The notes beneath the pieces were generated by a model. The model was not told the DNA's origin. It searched no databases and was given only the letters and a program-made list of their open reading frames with translations. From assembly GCF_000967195.1 (NCBI RefSeq), contig NZ_KQ033871.1, positions 440,954 to 504,953 on the forward strand: a DNA stretch of 64,000 nucleotides, in the 5' to 3' direction. This stretch comes from Lactobacillus kullabergensis (GTDB lineage Bacteria > Bacillota > Bacilli > Lactobacillales > Lactobacillaceae). The position numbers and the translations under genes are program-made. The stretch's first letter is position 1; every line of letters begins with the position of its first letter. This document shows, piece after piece, positions 17,268 to 31,770 of the stretch.

Positions 17268-17966
17268 ATGATTCCCAAAATAATTCATTATGTGTGGGTA
17301 GGGGGTAACCCTAAACCACAAAATATTCAGCGTTGCATGAAGACCTGGTCAAAGCACTTGCAGGATTATCAAATTATTGAATGGAACGAACACAATTTTG
17401 ATATTCACGAAAATAAATATGTAGAACAAGCATATCAAGCTAAAAAATGGGCCTTTGTTTCAGATTACATTCGAGCTAAAGCAGTCTATGAAATGGGCGG
17501 TATCTATATGGATACGGATGTTTTAGTTTTGGATAATTTACACGATTTGTTAAATAATAAAGCTTTTGTCGGTTTTGAAAATAAGGAGAATCCCTTCACA
17601 GCAGTATTTGGCGCAGAAAAAGGTCATCCACTGATTAAAGACATGCTTTCTTATTATGATGACCGTAATTTTACGTTTGACAAACAAGACCAATTAGCAG
17701 GAGTCAATACTGTATCGGTGTCTGACATTTTAAAAAATAAATATGGTGCTCAGCCTAATAACAAGGAGCAGCAATTGCAGACCGGTATACACGTTTATCC
17801 TGACGGTGTTCTTTGTAATCCTTCTGCGCAGTCAAAGACTATCCATGTTTTTACCGGAACATGGATGGAAGGAGCTAAGCCACTGAAAAGAAAAATAGTG
17901 ACAGCTCTTAAAGTCAGGATCAAAACGAAAAAAGAGGCAGCTCTTTATGCCAGATTTTTCAGGTAA
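17268..17966 (+). CDS. Glycosyltransferase with DXD motif (GT32-like)
   Basis: 232-residue sugar transferase. The N-terminus IPKIIHYVWVGGNPKP and the GGIYMDTDVLVL segment (DXD metal/nucleotide-sugar site near residue 84) match the Gly_transf_sug/GT32 family found in capsule loci. It presumably adds a sugar to the carrier-linked unit exported by the preceding flippase. Its last 20 nt overlap the following SprT-like gene, an unusual arrangement for unrelated functions. Confidence 0.87.
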   Translation: MIPKIIHYVWVGGNPKPQNIQRCMKTWSKHLQDYQIIEWNEHNFDIHENKYVEQAYQAKKWAFVSDYIRAKAVYEMGGIYMDTDVLVLDNLHDLLNNKAFVGFENKENPFTAVFGAEKGHPLIKDMLSYYDDRNFTFDKQDQLAGVNTVSVSDILKNKYGAQPNNKEQQLQTGIHVYPDGVLCNPSAQSKTIHVFTGTWMEGAKPLKRKIVTALKVRIKTKKEAALYARFFR

Positions 17967-18423
17967 CATGACGGAAGAAGAATTACAGAACCTGGTGGCA
18001 GAAGTTTCTCTTAAGTATTTTGGCAGACAGTTTAAACACCAAGTAAAAATTAATAAGCGCATGACAACAACTGGTGGTCGGTATCATTTGGATGATCACC
18101 ACATTGAAATTAATGCGCATTTTTTAGTGCCGCAATATTATCAAGAATTGATTGGCATAATTAAGCACGAATTGACGCATTACCACTTACATTTAAATCA
18201 CAGAGGATATCGTCATCAAGACCATGATTTTAAAGTTTTACTTAATAAAGTTGGTGGTTCAAGGTATGCCCCGGACATAGGTCTTAAACGCAAAAGAAAA
18301 GCAAAATATTTGTATGTTTGCACTATATGCGGTCAACAGTTTGTGCGGGTTCGGCGCGTTAATGTACGTCGTTATGGCTGTGGCAAATGCGGCGGCAGGT
18401 TAAGATTAGTCAGCTATAGATAA
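17947..18423 (+). CDS. SprT-like zinc metalloprotease-fold protein
   Basis: 158 residues from the ATG at 17947. The HELTHYHLH segment is the HExxH-type zinc site of the SprT family, and the C-terminal CTICGQQF ... CGKCGGRL pairs form a zinc ribbon. Related Spartan proteins cleave DNA-protein crosslinks in eukaryotes; bacterial SprT-like proteins are poorly characterised. An AAGAGG site fits 17947; an in-frame ATG at 17968 gives MTEEELQNLV, closer to the usual family start, so the true protein may be 151 residues and the overlap with the glycosyltransferase gene would vanish. Confidence 0.87.
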   Translation: MPDFSGNMTEEELQNLVAEVSLKYFGRQFKHQVKINKRMTTTGGRYHLDDHHIEINAHFLVPQYYQELIGIIKHELTHYHLHLNHRGYRHQDHDFKVLLNKVGGSRYAPDIGLKRKRKAKYLYVCTICGQQFVRVRRVNVRRYGCGKCGGRLRLVSYR

Positions 18424-18451
18424 AATAATAAAATTTATTTTGACATTTTGT

Positions 18452-18510
18452 TTGACAAACTGTTAGGTATCAAACTATAATTTAATTGTAAATTATATTA
18501 GGTACCTAAC
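18452..18510 (+). promoter_or_regulatory. Promoter with two MarR-type operators
   Basis: TTGACA (18452-18457) and TATAAT (18476-18481) are both consensus with an 18-bp spacer. The spacer carries GTTAGGTATCAAAC, and the perfect palindrome TTAGGTACCTAA (18498-18509) lies between the -10 and the ribosome site. The shared TTAGGTA half site makes these two operator copies, one blocking polymerase binding and one blocking clearance. The MarR protein encoded next is the obvious ligand. Confidence 0.75.
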
Positions 18511-18533
18511 TTTTTATTTAAAGGAACTTAATT

Positions 18534-19208
18534 ATGAGTCAAACAAGTGATCAATTAATGAGACAACTTCATTTTATTTTGCGGGCTAGTCGTTACTATA
18601 TGTTTCAAAACAAAGAACCGATATCGGGACAAAAACGGGTATTGGCTGTTTTAAAACTTGAAGACGGTTTAACCCAAAATTATTTAGCTGAAATTTTGGC
18701 TTTGAAACCTGGGTCTTTAGCTGAATTATTGAAAAAAATGGAACTAAAAGGAGATATTTCACGTGAAGTTGATGAGCAGGACAAACGAGTTAAACGTGTT
18801 TATCTCACAGCAGCTGGGAAAGAAAAGGCTGCCAAGCTGGCTGAATTAAAAGACAAGCAAGATACCGAGCCTTTCTTTGCCGGTTTGACTGCGGAAGAGC
18901 AGGAGCAATTTGGTCAATATCTGCAAAAAATTGCTGCTGGCTGGGATGAAGATTTTAAGGAAAAAGCCACTGATTTTGTTGATCCTGCCTACCGTATGGA
19001 AAGGATTAAAAAATGGCGTAAATATGCTGCAGACCATGACTTCTCCAGGTCTGATATGCGAGACATGTGCCGCCACATGTATAGGAAGCATCACTGCCAT
19101 CATGACTTTGAACCAGGTGATTTTACCAAAAATTGTTACAATTATGATAAGATGCATAAATATGATAGGGACTTTTGGCGCAAATTCTGGCATAATGAAA
19201 ATGAATGA
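18534..19208 (+). CDS. MarR family transcriptional regulator with His/Cys-rich tail
   Basis: 224 residues. The MarR winged helix spans about residues 30-100 (LTQNYLAEILALKPGSLAELLKKM, in pieces NYLAEILALKPGSL and REVDEQDKRVKRVYLT). The C-terminal extension after residue 150 is unusual: RDMCRHMYRKHHCHHDF then several Cys, His and Tyr, a possible metal or redox site. It is expressed from its own promoter with two operators and is followed by a terminator, then an ABC exporter gene, so it likely represses itself and the exporter. Confidence 0.85.
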   Translation: MSQTSDQLMRQLHFILRASRYYMFQNKEPISGQKRVLAVLKLEDGLTQNYLAEILALKPGSLAELLKKMELKGDISREVDEQDKRVKRVYLTAAGKEKAAKLAELKDKQDTEPFFAGLTAEEQEQFGQYLQKIAAGWDEDFKEKATDFVDPAYRMERIKKWRKYAADHDFSRSDMRDMCRHMYRKHHCHHDFEPGDFTKNCYNYDKMHKYDRDFWRKFWHNENE

Positions 19209-19229
19209 TTATAATTAGCAAGATAAAAT

Positions 19230-19263
19230 AAAGAGCTTTTCAATTATTGAAAAACTCTTTTAT
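19230..19263 (+). terminator. Rho-independent terminator between MarR and ABC exporter genes
   Basis: AAAGAG-C-TTTTC pairs with GAAAA-A-CTCTTT around AATTATT, ending in TTTTAT. Readthrough would couple the exporter to the MarR promoter, since no clear second promoter is seen in the 31 nt after it. Confidence 0.75.
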
Positions 19264-19294
19264 TTAGTCTAACTAAGGAAAGCCGGTATCTTTT

Positions 19295-21046
19295 ATGGCA
19301 TTCAAGTCACTTAAAGATAAAACACAAGGTGTTAAATTCAGTGATTTTTTAAACTTGCTAAAAAGTTTGAATGTTAAAAAATCGTTATTTGCACTAGGGC
19401 TGTTTCTCAGTCTGGTCACAAGTGTAGCAAATTTGGTCTTACCACTATTAACCAGAGAATTAGTGGATACGAGCAAGTGGGATAATTTTAATTATTCGAG
19501 CCTAATTATTATTATCATTGTGTTTGTCCTGCAATTAATTTTAGGAACAGTTGGCGGATTTGTTCTGCGCTATTTTGGTGAAAGTGTAGTTAAGAGCCTT
19601 CGTGAACGCTTATGGGGACATCTTTTAAAACTACCTGTAAGTTATTTTGATGTTACCAAAGTAGGTGAAAGCAGTTCTCGTTTGGTTAATGATACGGGAA
19701 TTATTAAAGATTTGCTGGCTTCTCAATTCCCTAACTTTATTACTGGCGCAATTCAACTCTTTTTCTCATTAATCATTTTATTTGTGATGGATTGGCAAAT
19801 GGCCACCTTAATGTTTACTGTAATTCCTATTGTGGTAGTAATTTTATTGCCAATTGGTCGCATTATGGTCAGACTTGGTCGCAAATTGCAGTCAGAAACA
19901 GCTAAATTTAACGGTGATGTCAGTGAAAAATTGTCTGAAGTACGTTTAATTAAATCCAGTAATGGCGAAAAGTATGAACAAGAATCGGGTAACCACAGGA
20001 TCAAGAAGATTTTTACTATTGGCGTATTGGACGCTCGTGTTGAAGCTATTTTGCAGCCGATTATCATGACTTTGATGATGGCGGCTTTTGCAGGCATTCT
20101 GGCATTTGGCATTATTCGCGTAGGTCAGGGTTCTTTGACCAGTGGTTCTCTTGTAGCATTCTTACTATATCTGTTTAACGTGATTGCACCAGTTGCTAAT
20201 TTTGCAACTTTCTTTTCACAGATACAAAAAGCCTTGGGTTCAACTGAACGCATACAAGCAATTTTACAAATTGAACCTGAAAAGAATTTAAGTCATCGTA
20301 CTTTTGATTTGAGTAATAAAACATTGACAGCACAAAACGTTAGCTTTAACTATGTTAAAAATGAACCCGTTTTACAATCTATTTCATTTGTTTCAAAACC
20401 TAACTCTGTCATTGCCTTTGTGGGACCTAGTGGTGGTGGCAAATCTACGATTTTTGCCTTACTAGAACGCTTTTATCAGCCTGAAAGTGGCAAATTCACT
20501 ATTGGGGATGAAAATATTCAAGATATTGACCTGGCAAATTGGCGCTCCCAAATAGGCTATGTTTCTCAGAACAGTGCTATTTTTTCCGGAACGATCCGGC
20601 AAAATTTGGTTTACGGTTTAACCAGAGATATGACTGACGATGATCTTTGGCATGGACTCGCTTTGGCTTATGCCGATCAATTTGTGCGTGAATTTCCTGA
20701 TCAAATGGAAACTGAAATTGGTGAACGGGGAATTAAACTATCTGGTGGTCAGAAACAACGTTTAGCTATTGCCAGAGCCTTTTTGCGTAATCCTAAAATT
20801 TTGATGCTGGACGAAGCGACTGCCAGCCTTGATTCAGAATCTGAGGGAAAGGTGCAACAAGCACTTGATAAACTAATGGTCAATAGAACAACCTTGGTTA
20901 TTGCACACCGCCTGGCTACAATAGTTAATGCTGATCAAATTTATTTTGTAGAGAACGGTAAAATTACAGGTCATGGTACTCACCACGAATTAATGCAAAA
21001 TCACAGTTTGTATGCCAAGTATGTAAATGAGCAAATGGTCAATTAA
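19295..21046 (+). CDS. Multidrug-type ABC exporter, fused permease-ATPase (LmrA/BmrA-like)
   Basis: 583-residue half transporter. The N-terminal six-helix domain covers about residues 25-320; the ATPase follows with Walker A GPSGGGKST, signature LSGGQKQR and Walker B ILMLDEATASLD. The GGGKSTIFALLERFYQP stretch is characteristic of the LmrA/BmrA drug exporters, which act as homodimers. It lies behind a MarR regulator, which fits an inducible efflux or toxic-compound export role. The compound is unknown. Confidence 0.9.
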   Translation: MAFKSLKDKTQGVKFSDFLNLLKSLNVKKSLFALGLFLSLVTSVANLVLPLLTRELVDTSKWDNFNYSSLIIIIIVFVLQLILGTVGGFVLRYFGESVVKSLRERLWGHLLKLPVSYFDVTKVGESSSRLVNDTGIIKDLLASQFPNFITGAIQLFFSLIILFVMDWQMATLMFTVIPIVVVILLPIGRIMVRLGRKLQSETAKFNGDVSEKLSEVRLIKSSNGEKYEQESGNHRIKKIFTIGVLDARVEAILQPIIMTLMMAAFAGILAFGIIRVGQGSLTSGSLVAFLLYLFNVIAPVANFATFFSQIQKALGSTERIQAILQIEPEKNLSHRTFDLSNKTLTAQNVSFNYVKNEPVLQSISFVSKPNSVIAFVGPSGGGKSTIFALLERFYQPESGKFTIGDENIQDIDLANWRSQIGYVSQNSAIFSGTIRQNLVYGLTRDMTDDDLWHGLALAYADQFVREFPDQMETEIGERGIKLSGGQKQRLAIARAFLRNPKILMLDEATASLDSESEGKVQQALDKLMVNRTTLVIAHRLATIVNADQIYFVENGKITGHGTHHELMQNHSLYAKYVNEQMVN

Positions 21047-21118
21047 AGCTTTTTAGCTAAAATGAGTAAGAAAAGTCTTGTGTTAAATTTAATTTTGGGT
21101 TATAGTATTGAATGTGCT

Positions 21119-21204
21119 GCGGGCATGGCGGAATGGCAGACGCGCAAGACTAAGGATCTTGTGATCGCTTTTAGATCGTGGAAGTTCGAGTCTTCTTGCC
21201 CGCA
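21119..21204 (+). tRNA. tRNA-Leu (anticodon AAG)
   Basis: The acceptor stem GCGGGCA (21119-21125) pairs with TGCCCGC (21197-21203), discriminator A. The anticodon arm is CAAGA/TCTTG with loop CTAAGGA, giving AAG (probably inosine-modified). A long variable arm marks a class II tRNA, and the T arm is GAGTCTTC-like around TTCGAGT. CCA is not encoded. Confidence 0.92.
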
Positions 21205-21210
21205 TTTTTT

Positions 21211-21235
21211 AATGGAGCTTTGGCTCCATTTTTTT
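21211..21235 (+). terminator. Rho-independent terminator after tRNA-Leu
   Basis: Perfect 8-bp stem AATGGAGC/GCTCCATT with loop TTTG, followed by TTTTT. Confidence 0.85.
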
Positions 21236-21368
21236 GTATACTTAATTATAAATGAGCAAAATTGTTATGTCAGCTTACTACTTTTATTTTAAAAATTAAT
21301 TACATTGCATAATTTATATCCAAGAGAGGTTATACTTAAGAAGAGATTTTTAAAGCAAGGGAAAACAA

Positions 21369-22016
21369 ATGGCGAGAAAACGAAAAAGCAAAAAATTATC
21401 TAATACAGCGATCATCATTCGAACATTTATAATTCTATTTTTATTGATTATTGCTTTTGCAACTTTTCGTTATTATCGCAGACAGGCAATTCAATCAGAG
21501 CAGATTAGACAGGAGCAGCTTGCTCGAGAACAGGCCAGGCAGAAAATCATCAGGCAACACAAAGCTTTTATCAGAGAAATAGGTCCGATAGCTAAAGAAG
21601 TGGATAAATCCTTTGACCTTTTGCCAAGTATTACTATCGCTCAGGCTTGTCTTGAAAGTGACTATGGCAAAAGCGACCTTTCACAAAAATACAATAATCT
21701 GTTTGGCGTCAAAGGAAATAATCCTAATACTTCGGCAGTACTTAAAACCAAAGAGTTTGAAAAAGGTAAATGGATAGTTGTTAAAGCTCGCTTTCAAATC
21801 TATGATTCCTATGAAGCTTCTATAAGGGCTCATGCGCGCTTGTTCCAAAAGGGGACAACTTGGGATGCAAAACAATATCGTCACGTTTTAGCTGCTAAGA
21901 ACTATCAAACGCAGGCTCGAGCTCTAGTTAAAGACGGCTATGCGACTGACCCCAATTATGCGGACAAATTGATTAAGTTAATCGAAGAGTATGATCTTGC
22001 GCGTTTTGATAAATAG
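21369..22016 (+). CDS. Membrane-anchored N-acetylglucosaminidase (GH73 / LytG-type)
   Basis: 215 residues. A basic N-terminus and one membrane helix (about residues 14-34) are followed by a charged linker and a glucosaminidase domain. The catalytic region is IAQACLESDYGKSDLSQKYNN-like (in pieces ITIAQACLESDYG and YNNLFGVKG), with the Glu of LESDYG the expected acid. It cleaves peptidoglycan glycan strands in wall turnover or separation. It stands alone, upstream of pcrA. Confidence 0.88.
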   Translation: MARKRKSKKLSNTAIIIRTFIILFLLIIAFATFRYYRRQAIQSEQIRQEQLAREQARQKIIRQHKAFIREIGPIAKEVDKSFDLLPSITIAQACLESDYGKSDLSQKYNNLFGVKGNNPNTSAVLKTKEFEKGKWIVVKARFQIYDSYEASIRAHARLFQKGTTWDAKQYRHVLAAKNYQTQARALVKDGYATDPNYADKLIKLIEEYDLARFDK

Positions 22017-22096
22017 AATGCAATCAACTCAAATTATGGTCATGATTTTTGGTACAATAGAATAGTTAAAAAATTTTTGGGGTGAAAGAATTCAAA

Positions 22097-26409
<4,313 letters not shown>

Positions 26410-26422
26410 AGGACCATTTAAA

Positions 26423-27562
26423 GTGAAAAAATACTTGCATATATTAGCGCTTTTAGGAATATCATTATGTTTGACGGCTTGTGGAAACTTGAAAAATTCT
26501 GACTTGGCGAATAATGCCAAAACATCTTCTAATTCCAATTCTAAAACTTATCAGACTACTGATACTGGTAACAATGGATATACTGTTTTGCTTAAAAACG
26601 GACACTATGTAACTAGCCCAATATCTGGTTTAACAGCAACTAATAATGATAATTCGGTGGATACCAGAGAATTAGAACGAGGTTTGGTTCAGATTTCTAA
26701 GGGTGTTTATTCAACCAATTCTTATGTTTTTCAAGAAGGTCAGTATATTTCTGCCAACATGGCTAATGAATGGTTAGGGCGCAAGTCAAAGTCAAATCCC
26801 AATGGTCTGAATCCTGAGGCTGGAACTAAGAAAAATTATCAGCCGTATTACATAGAAGAAATACTTGAACAAGATTTTTTGACAGGATCCGGTTCGAATT
26901 ATCATATTGGCGGTATTAGCGTTGGTCTTGCTCTTAATTCTATTGATTACTATCAAAAGAAAAAAGATGGTCCTGAATATCAAGCCCAAATATCGCGTGC
27001 AAAGCAAAAGCAATATGGCCAAGCAGCAGCTGAACAAGTCGTAGCTCGCTTGCGGAAGAAAAAATCGTTAAAGAAAATTCCAATCACTGTTGGTCTCTTT
27101 GCTAAAGAAAGCAAGGATTCGTTAGTTGCTGGAACTTACTTTTTGAGTGGGACAGCGGCTGCTAATAGTAGTAAAATAACTAAATGGAAAACTATTAATA
27201 CTCAATCTGAAGTTTTGCCTACTGTTGGTGGTAAAAAAGCAATCAACAGCAGTGATGCTTCCAATTTCAATAGTTTTAAAGAATCTATTCAAAATTATTT
27301 CCCTAATATCAGTGGTGTAACGGCAACTTTACGATATGAAAATGGTAAATTAGCTCAGGAAAATATTTCAATTACTACCCAGTTTTATGGGTATGAGCAA
27401 ATACAAAGTTTCACGAGACTTGTTTTATCAACTGCAAAGAAGTATTTAGCTAATAACGTGCCAATTGAAATTAAAATTGGCTCTGTTAATGACATCCAGG
27501 CTTTAGTTGCCAAGGAAACAGGGGATAGTAGTTATCAAGTCCATATTTATGGTGGCGAATAA
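26423..27562 (+). CDS. camS: CamS family lipoprotein
   Basis: 379-residue lipoprotein; the signal peptide ends in LTAC with the lipidated Cys. The body matches the CamS family (sex pheromone lipoprotein), whose staphylococcal member releases the peptide pheromone cAM373 from its signal sequence. Position after ligA and before gatCAB is conserved across Firmicutes. Its molecular function is unknown. AAAGGA lies 9 nt before the GTG chosen here; a TTG at 26393 would place extra charged residues before the signal peptide. Confidence 0.88.
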   Translation: MKKYLHILALLGISLCLTACGNLKNSDLANNAKTSSNSNSKTYQTTDTGNNGYTVLLKNGHYVTSPISGLTATNNDNSVDTRELERGLVQISKGVYSTNSYVFQEGQYISANMANEWLGRKSKSNPNGLNPEAGTKKNYQPYYIEEILEQDFLTGSGSNYHIGGISVGLALNSIDYYQKKKDGPEYQAQISRAKQKQYGQAAAEQVVARLRKKKSLKKIPITVGLFAKESKDSLVAGTYFLSGTAAANSSKITKWKTINTQSEVLPTVGGKKAINSSDASNFNSFKESIQNYFPNISGVTATLRYENGKLAQENISITTQFYGYEQIQSFTRLVLSTAKKYLANNVPIEIKIGSVNDIQALVAKETGDSSYQVHIYGGE

Positions 27563-27576
27563 GGAGGTATATTTGC

Positions 27577-27879
27577 GTGGAAATTACAGAAGATACAATT
27601 AAACACGTTGCGACTTTGTCGCGACTTGAAATTGATGAAAAAGATATCGGCAAAGTAACTGAACAAATGAGTTCAATTATTAATATGGCAGATCAATTGT
27701 CAGAAGTTAATACCGATGGCGTTAAGGAGACAGTTCAGGTTGTTGATCGTGATACTGTTTTTAGAGAAGATAAGCCTGAACACTGGCAAGACAGAGATGA
27801 ATTAATGAAAAATGTTCCTGATCAAGCCAATGGCTTCATTAAGGTTCCAGTAATTATTAACAAGGATGAGGACGAGTAA
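27577..27879 (+). CDS. gatC: Asp-tRNA(Asn)/Glu-tRNA(Gln) amidotransferase subunit C
   Basis: 100-residue small subunit that stabilises the GatA-GatB complex. The start [17 protein letters not shown] and the C-terminal end FIKVPVII are typical. It begins with GTG after a strong AAGGAGG site, and its stop overlaps the gatA ATG by 1 nt. Confidence 0.95.
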   Translation: MEITEDTIKHVATLSRLEIDEKDIGKVTEQMSSIINMADQLSEVNTDGVKETVQVVDRDTVFREDKPEHWQDRDELMKNVPDQANGFIKVPVIINKDEDE

Positions 27880-29318
27880 TGAATTATTTAAATGAAGATA
27901 TTGACTCTTTAAATGAAAAGCTTGCCCAAGGAACTTTGTCTGCAGACAAATTAGCGCAAGATACAATCGATAATATTAAAAAAACAGATGACAAGTTGAA
28001 TGCCTGGATTACTGTTCAAGAAGATGCCAAACCTGCAAGTAATCTTGATTTTGATCAAAATAAACTTGCTGGTATTCCAATTGCTATTAAAGATAACATT
28101 ATAACTGATGGTGTTAAGACCACAGCTGCCAGTCATATTTTGGATAATTATATTCCGGTATATGATGCAACGGTTATTGAAAGGCTGAAAAAAGCACAAG
28201 TGACTTTCGTGGGCAAAACCAATATGGATGAATTTGCGATGGGTTCTTCTACTGAACATTCATACTTTGGCATTACTCATAATCCGTGGAATCTGGATAA
28301 GGTACCGGGTGGTTCATCGGGCGGTTCAGCTGTTGCTGTTGCTTCTGGACAAGTTGTAGCTGCTTTAGGTTCAGACACTGGTGGTTCAATCAGACAGCCT
28401 TCTGCATTTAACGGTATTTTTGGTATTAAGCCGACATATGGTCGAGTTTCACGTTGGGGTTTAATTGCATTTGCTTCTTCATTAGATGAAATCGGTGTGA
28501 TGAGTAAGCGAGCAAAAACCTCGGCTCAAGTTTTAAATGTTATTGCAGGTAGTGACGATCACGACTCTACTCTTTCAACTAGGGCAGTTCCCGATTTTAC
28601 CAAGTATATTGGTCAAGATGTTAAAGGGATGCATGTAGCAGTTGTTAAAGAATATATGGCTGCAGTTGATGGCGATATGCGTGCTGTTCTGCAAGAACAA
28701 ATTGATGCTCTGGAAAAAGCAGGTGCTATTATCACTGAAGTATCCTTACCTTTAACAAAATATGCAGTTCCCGACTACTATATCATTGCCTCAAGTGAAG
28801 CTTCATCAAACTTACAAAGATTTGATGGGATTCGTTACGGCTACCGTGCTCAAAATACTAAGAACTTACTAGATGTTTACGTTAAATCTCGTTCAGAGGG
28901 TTTTGGTGAAGAAGTTAAACGGCGGATTATGCTGGGATCCTTTGCACTTTCAGCTGGTTCTTATGATCGTTTCTTTAGACAAGCATCTAAAGTGAGAACT
29001 TTAATTTGTGATGAATTCGATAAGATTTTTGCTGAAAATGATGTTATTGTGGGACCAACAACGACAACTCCTGCTTTTGGCATCGGTAGTGAAATTTCCG
29101 ATCCAATCAAAATGTACAACAATGATATTTTGACAATTTCAGCTAATTTAGCCGGAATACCGGCTGCCAGTGTTCCAGCTGGTTTAGTTGACGGAATGCC
29201 TGTAGGTCTGCAGATTATGGCCAAAAGATTCGATGAAGGCAGTATTTTCCAAGTAGCTGACTTTATTGAAAGAACTAATAAGTTTTATGAAAAAACACCA
29301 ACTGGAATGGAGGATTAA
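27879..29318 (+). CDS. gatA: Asp-tRNA(Asn)/Glu-tRNA(Gln) amidotransferase subunit A
   Basis: 479-residue amidase that frees ammonia from glutamine for correcting misacylated tRNAs. The Ser-cisSer-Lys triad is visible: Lys in IPIAIKDNI, cis-Ser in [12 protein letters not shown] and the nucleophile Ser in [12 protein letters not shown]. It is encoded in the order gatC-gatA-gatB with spacings of -1 and 3 nt. Confidence 0.97.
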   Translation: MNYLNEDIDSLNEKLAQGTLSADKLAQDTIDNIKKTDDKLNAWITVQEDAKPASNLDFDQNKLAGIPIAIKDNIITDGVKTTAASHILDNYIPVYDATVIERLKKAQVTFVGKTNMDEFAMGSSTEHSYFGITHNPWNLDKVPGGSSGGSAVAVASGQVVAALGSDTGGSIRQPSAFNGIFGIKPTYGRVSRWGLIAFASSLDEIGVMSKRAKTSAQVLNVIAGSDDHDSTLSTRAVPDFTKYIGQDVKGMHVAVVKEYMAAVDGDMRAVLQEQIDALEKAGAIITEVSLPLTKYAVPDYYIIASSEASSNLQRFDGIRYGYRAQNTKNLLDVYVKSRSEGFGEEVKRRIMLGSFALSAGSYDRFFRQASKVRTLICDEFDKIFAENDVIVGPTTTTPAFGIGSEISDPIKMYNNDILTISANLAGIPAASVPAGLVDGMPVGLQIMAKRFDEGSIFQVADFIERTNKFYEKTPTGMED

Positions 29319-29321
29319 CTG

Positions 29322-30752
29322 ATGAATTTTAAATCAACGATTGGGTTCGAAGTTCACTTTGAATTAAAAACTAAAAGTAAGATTTTTTCACCTTCACCAG
29401 TAAGTTATGGTGCAAAGCCCAACACGGAAACAAATGTAATTGATTGGGCAATGCCGGGTGTTTTACCTTACGTTAACAAAGACGTTTATCGCTTAGGAAT
29501 TATGGTTGCATTGGCAACGCACGCTCATATTTTGCCAACAACTCATTTTGACCGGAAAAATTACTACTACCCAGATAGCCCTAAGGCTTACCAAATCACC
29601 CAATTTTTCCAACCACTAGCTCGTGATGGTTATGTTGAAATTGAATCTCATGGTAAGAAAAAGCGCATTGGAATTCATGAAATGCATATTGAAGAAGATG
29701 CCGGCAAGAATACTCACGGTACAAACGGTTATTCTTACGTTGACTTAAACCGTCAAGGTGTTCCTTTACTTGAAGTTGTTTCTGAGCCAGAAATTGCTGA
29801 TCCTGATGAAGGATACGCCTACCTTGAAAAATTACGTAAAATTGTTCAGTTTACAGGAGCTTCTGATGTTAAGATGGAAGAGGGATCAATGCGTGTTGAT
29901 ACCAATATTTCCATTAGACCCGCTGGTCAAAAAGAACTGGGCACTAAAGTTGAAATGAAGAACTTGAACTCATTTGAGCATGTGCGTAAGTCTTTGGCAT
30001 ATGAAGAAAAGCGTCAAGCTCAAGTTCTCCTTTCTGGCAGCCGCGTGCAACTTTCAACTCGCCGTTTTGATGAAGCAACTGGTAAAACTGTTTTGGAACG
30101 TGTCAAAGAAGGAGATGCAGATTACCGTTACTTCCCTGAACCTGATATTGCTCCTGATCATATCAGCCAAGAGTGGATTGATGAAATCAAATCAACTTTG
30201 CCACGCTCAGCTGAAGAACGATACAACCAATACGTGAATGAATTTGGTCTGAAAAAATACGATGCTAATGTTCTTTTGCAAACTAAAGAAAGTTCAGACT
30301 TCTTTGATCAAACTGTTGCTGCTGGAGCTGATCCTCAGCTTGCTGCCAATTGGATGAATACCCAAGTTAATGGTTATTTGAATGATAATCGCGTTGAACT
30401 TGCTGATATTAAGTTGACACCAGAGCATTTGGCTGCCATGATTAAGTTGATTAAAGATGGCACGATTTCTTCCAAGATTGCTAAAAAGGTTTTTGCAGAG
30501 ACAATTGCTAATGGTACCGATCCTAAGAAATATGTTGAAGACAAGGGTATGGTGCAGTTATCTGATACCAGCGTCTTGGCACCTATGGTGAAAGAAGTTG
30601 TTGATAACAACCCACAATCAGTAGAAGACTTTAAGAACGGTAAAGACCGTGCAATTGGCTATCTTGTCGGCCAGTTGATGAAACAGACCAGGGGCAAGGC
30701 AAATCCAAAGGTAATTAATAAGTTACTGAATGAAGAATTGCAGAAGCGTTAA
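29322..30752 (+). CDS. gatB: Asp-tRNA(Asn)/Glu-tRNA(Gln) amidotransferase subunit B
   Basis: 476-residue subunit that activates the tRNA-bound Glu/Asp with ATP and completes amidation. [17 protein letters not shown], the [17 protein letters not shown] block and the C-terminal YqeY-like helical tail ([15 protein letters not shown]) are family hallmarks. Last gene of the gatCAB set. Confidence 0.97.
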   Translation: MNFKSTIGFEVHFELKTKSKIFSPSPVSYGAKPNTETNVIDWAMPGVLPYVNKDVYRLGIMVALATHAHILPTTHFDRKNYYYPDSPKAYQITQFFQPLARDGYVEIESHGKKKRIGIHEMHIEEDAGKNTHGTNGYSYVDLNRQGVPLLEVVSEPEIADPDEGYAYLEKLRKIVQFTGASDVKMEEGSMRVDTNISIRPAGQKELGTKVEMKNLNSFEHVRKSLAYEEKRQAQVLLSGSRVQLSTRRFDEATGKTVLERVKEGDADYRYFPEPDIAPDHISQEWIDEIKSTLPRSAEERYNQYVNEFGLKKYDANVLLQTKESSDFFDQTVAAGADPQLAANWMNTQVNGYLNDNRVELADIKLTPEHLAAMIKLIKDGTISSKIAKKVFAETIANGTDPKKYVEDKGMVQLSDTSVLAPMVKEVVDNNPQSVEDFKNGKDRAIGYLVGQLMKQTRGKANPKVINKLLNEELQKR

Positions 30753-30782
30753 GTAAGTTTTGAAATAATAAGGGTAGAAATT

Positions 30783-31703
30783 ATGACTGAAAAAGCAAGA
30801 TTGATCTATAATCCTGTATCTGGTCACGAACAGATGCCTAAAAATGTCGCGGATATATTGGACGTTTTGGAACAAGCTGGATATGAGGCAAGTGCCTTCA
30901 GAACTACACCAGAAAAGCAGAGTGCGCAAAAAGAAGCAACTCGTGTAGCTAATGAAGGTTTTGAATTGATTGTTGCCGCTGGTGGTGATGGCACTATCAA
31001 TGAAGTAGTAAACGGCATTGCTTATTTAGAGAAAAGACCTAAGATGGCAATTATTCCTGCCGGTACAACTAATGATTATGCTCGTGCTCTACATATTCCC
31101 CGAAATGATATTGCCGAAGCGACAAAAGTTATTCTCAAAAATAAAACTCGTAAAATGGACATTGGTCAAGCGACTTTTGCCAAAGATATTCAGTATTTCG
31201 TCAATATTGCAGCTTGTGGCTCACTAACCGAATTAACTTATGGAGTTCCTTCAGAAGTAAAGTCTGCTCTGGGTTATACCGCCTATTTAATTAAAGGTGC
31301 TGAAATGTTGCCTCATTTAACTGAAAATGAATTGCGTCTGACATATGATGAGGGCGTGTATGAGGGCAAGCTTTCAATGTTATTGCTCGGAATGACTAAT
31401 TCTATTGGTGGTTTTGAACAAATAATGCCTGATGCTGAACTAAGTGATGGTTTATTCCAACTAATAATTGTTAAGCCGTCTGATCCAGTAAAATTACTGA
31501 AATTGATGGCTTTGGCATTAAACGGCAAGCATGTTGATGACCCAGACATTATTTACACCAAGACACGTAGCTTAAAGATTGAATTAATGGGTAAAAGCAA
31601 GGGAGAGAAGTTGCCAGTTAACCTTGATGGTGAAATTGGTGACTATTGTCCCGTTACCTTTAAAAATTTACAACAACGAATTGAATTTTTTGTTGGTGAA
31701 TAA
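30783..31703 (+). CDS. dagK: Diacylglycerol/lipid kinase (DagK/YegS family)
   Basis: 306-residue soluble lipid kinase that phosphorylates diacylglycerol, recycling it for phospholipid and lipoteichoic acid metabolism. The nucleotide motif AAGGDGTINEVVNG and the PAGTTNDYARAL segment define the family. It lies 30 nt behind gatB, the usual Firmicutes neighbour, and is followed by a terminator shared with the convergent BI-1 gene. Confidence 0.92.
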   Translation: MTEKARLIYNPVSGHEQMPKNVADILDVLEQAGYEASAFRTTPEKQSAQKEATRVANEGFELIVAAGGDGTINEVVNGIAYLEKRPKMAIIPAGTTNDYARALHIPRNDIAEATKVILKNKTRKMDIGQATFAKDIQYFVNIAACGSLTELTYGVPSEVKSALGYTAYLIKGAEMLPHLTENELRLTYDEGVYEGKLSMLLLGMTNSIGGFEQIMPDAELSDGLFQLIIVKPSDPVKLLKLMALALNGKHVDDPDIIYTKTRSLKIELMGKSKGEKLPVNLDGEIGDYCPVTFKNLQQRIEFFVGE

Positions 31704-31715
31704 TTAAAACACAAA

Positions 31716-31753
31716 GAAAGAGCAACTACTGTTACTAGCAGCTGCTCTTTTTG
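31716..31753. terminator. Bidirectional intrinsic terminator between dagK and BI-1 genes
   Basis: AAAGAGCA...GCA on the left pairs with TGC...TGCTCTTT on the right, with A-rich and T-rich flanks on the respective sides, so it can stop transcripts from both convergent genes. Confidence 0.75.
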
Positions 31754-31770
31754 CTTGTTAATAAAATCTA

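Noticed and set aside
18910..19218. 102-codon frame in another frame of the MarR gene
   Set aside because: Shadow of the MarR coding sequence; composition and motifs support the MarR frame.
21062..21292. 76-codon open frame on the plus strand
   Set aside because: It runs straight through the tRNA-Leu gene and its terminator; no ribosome site.
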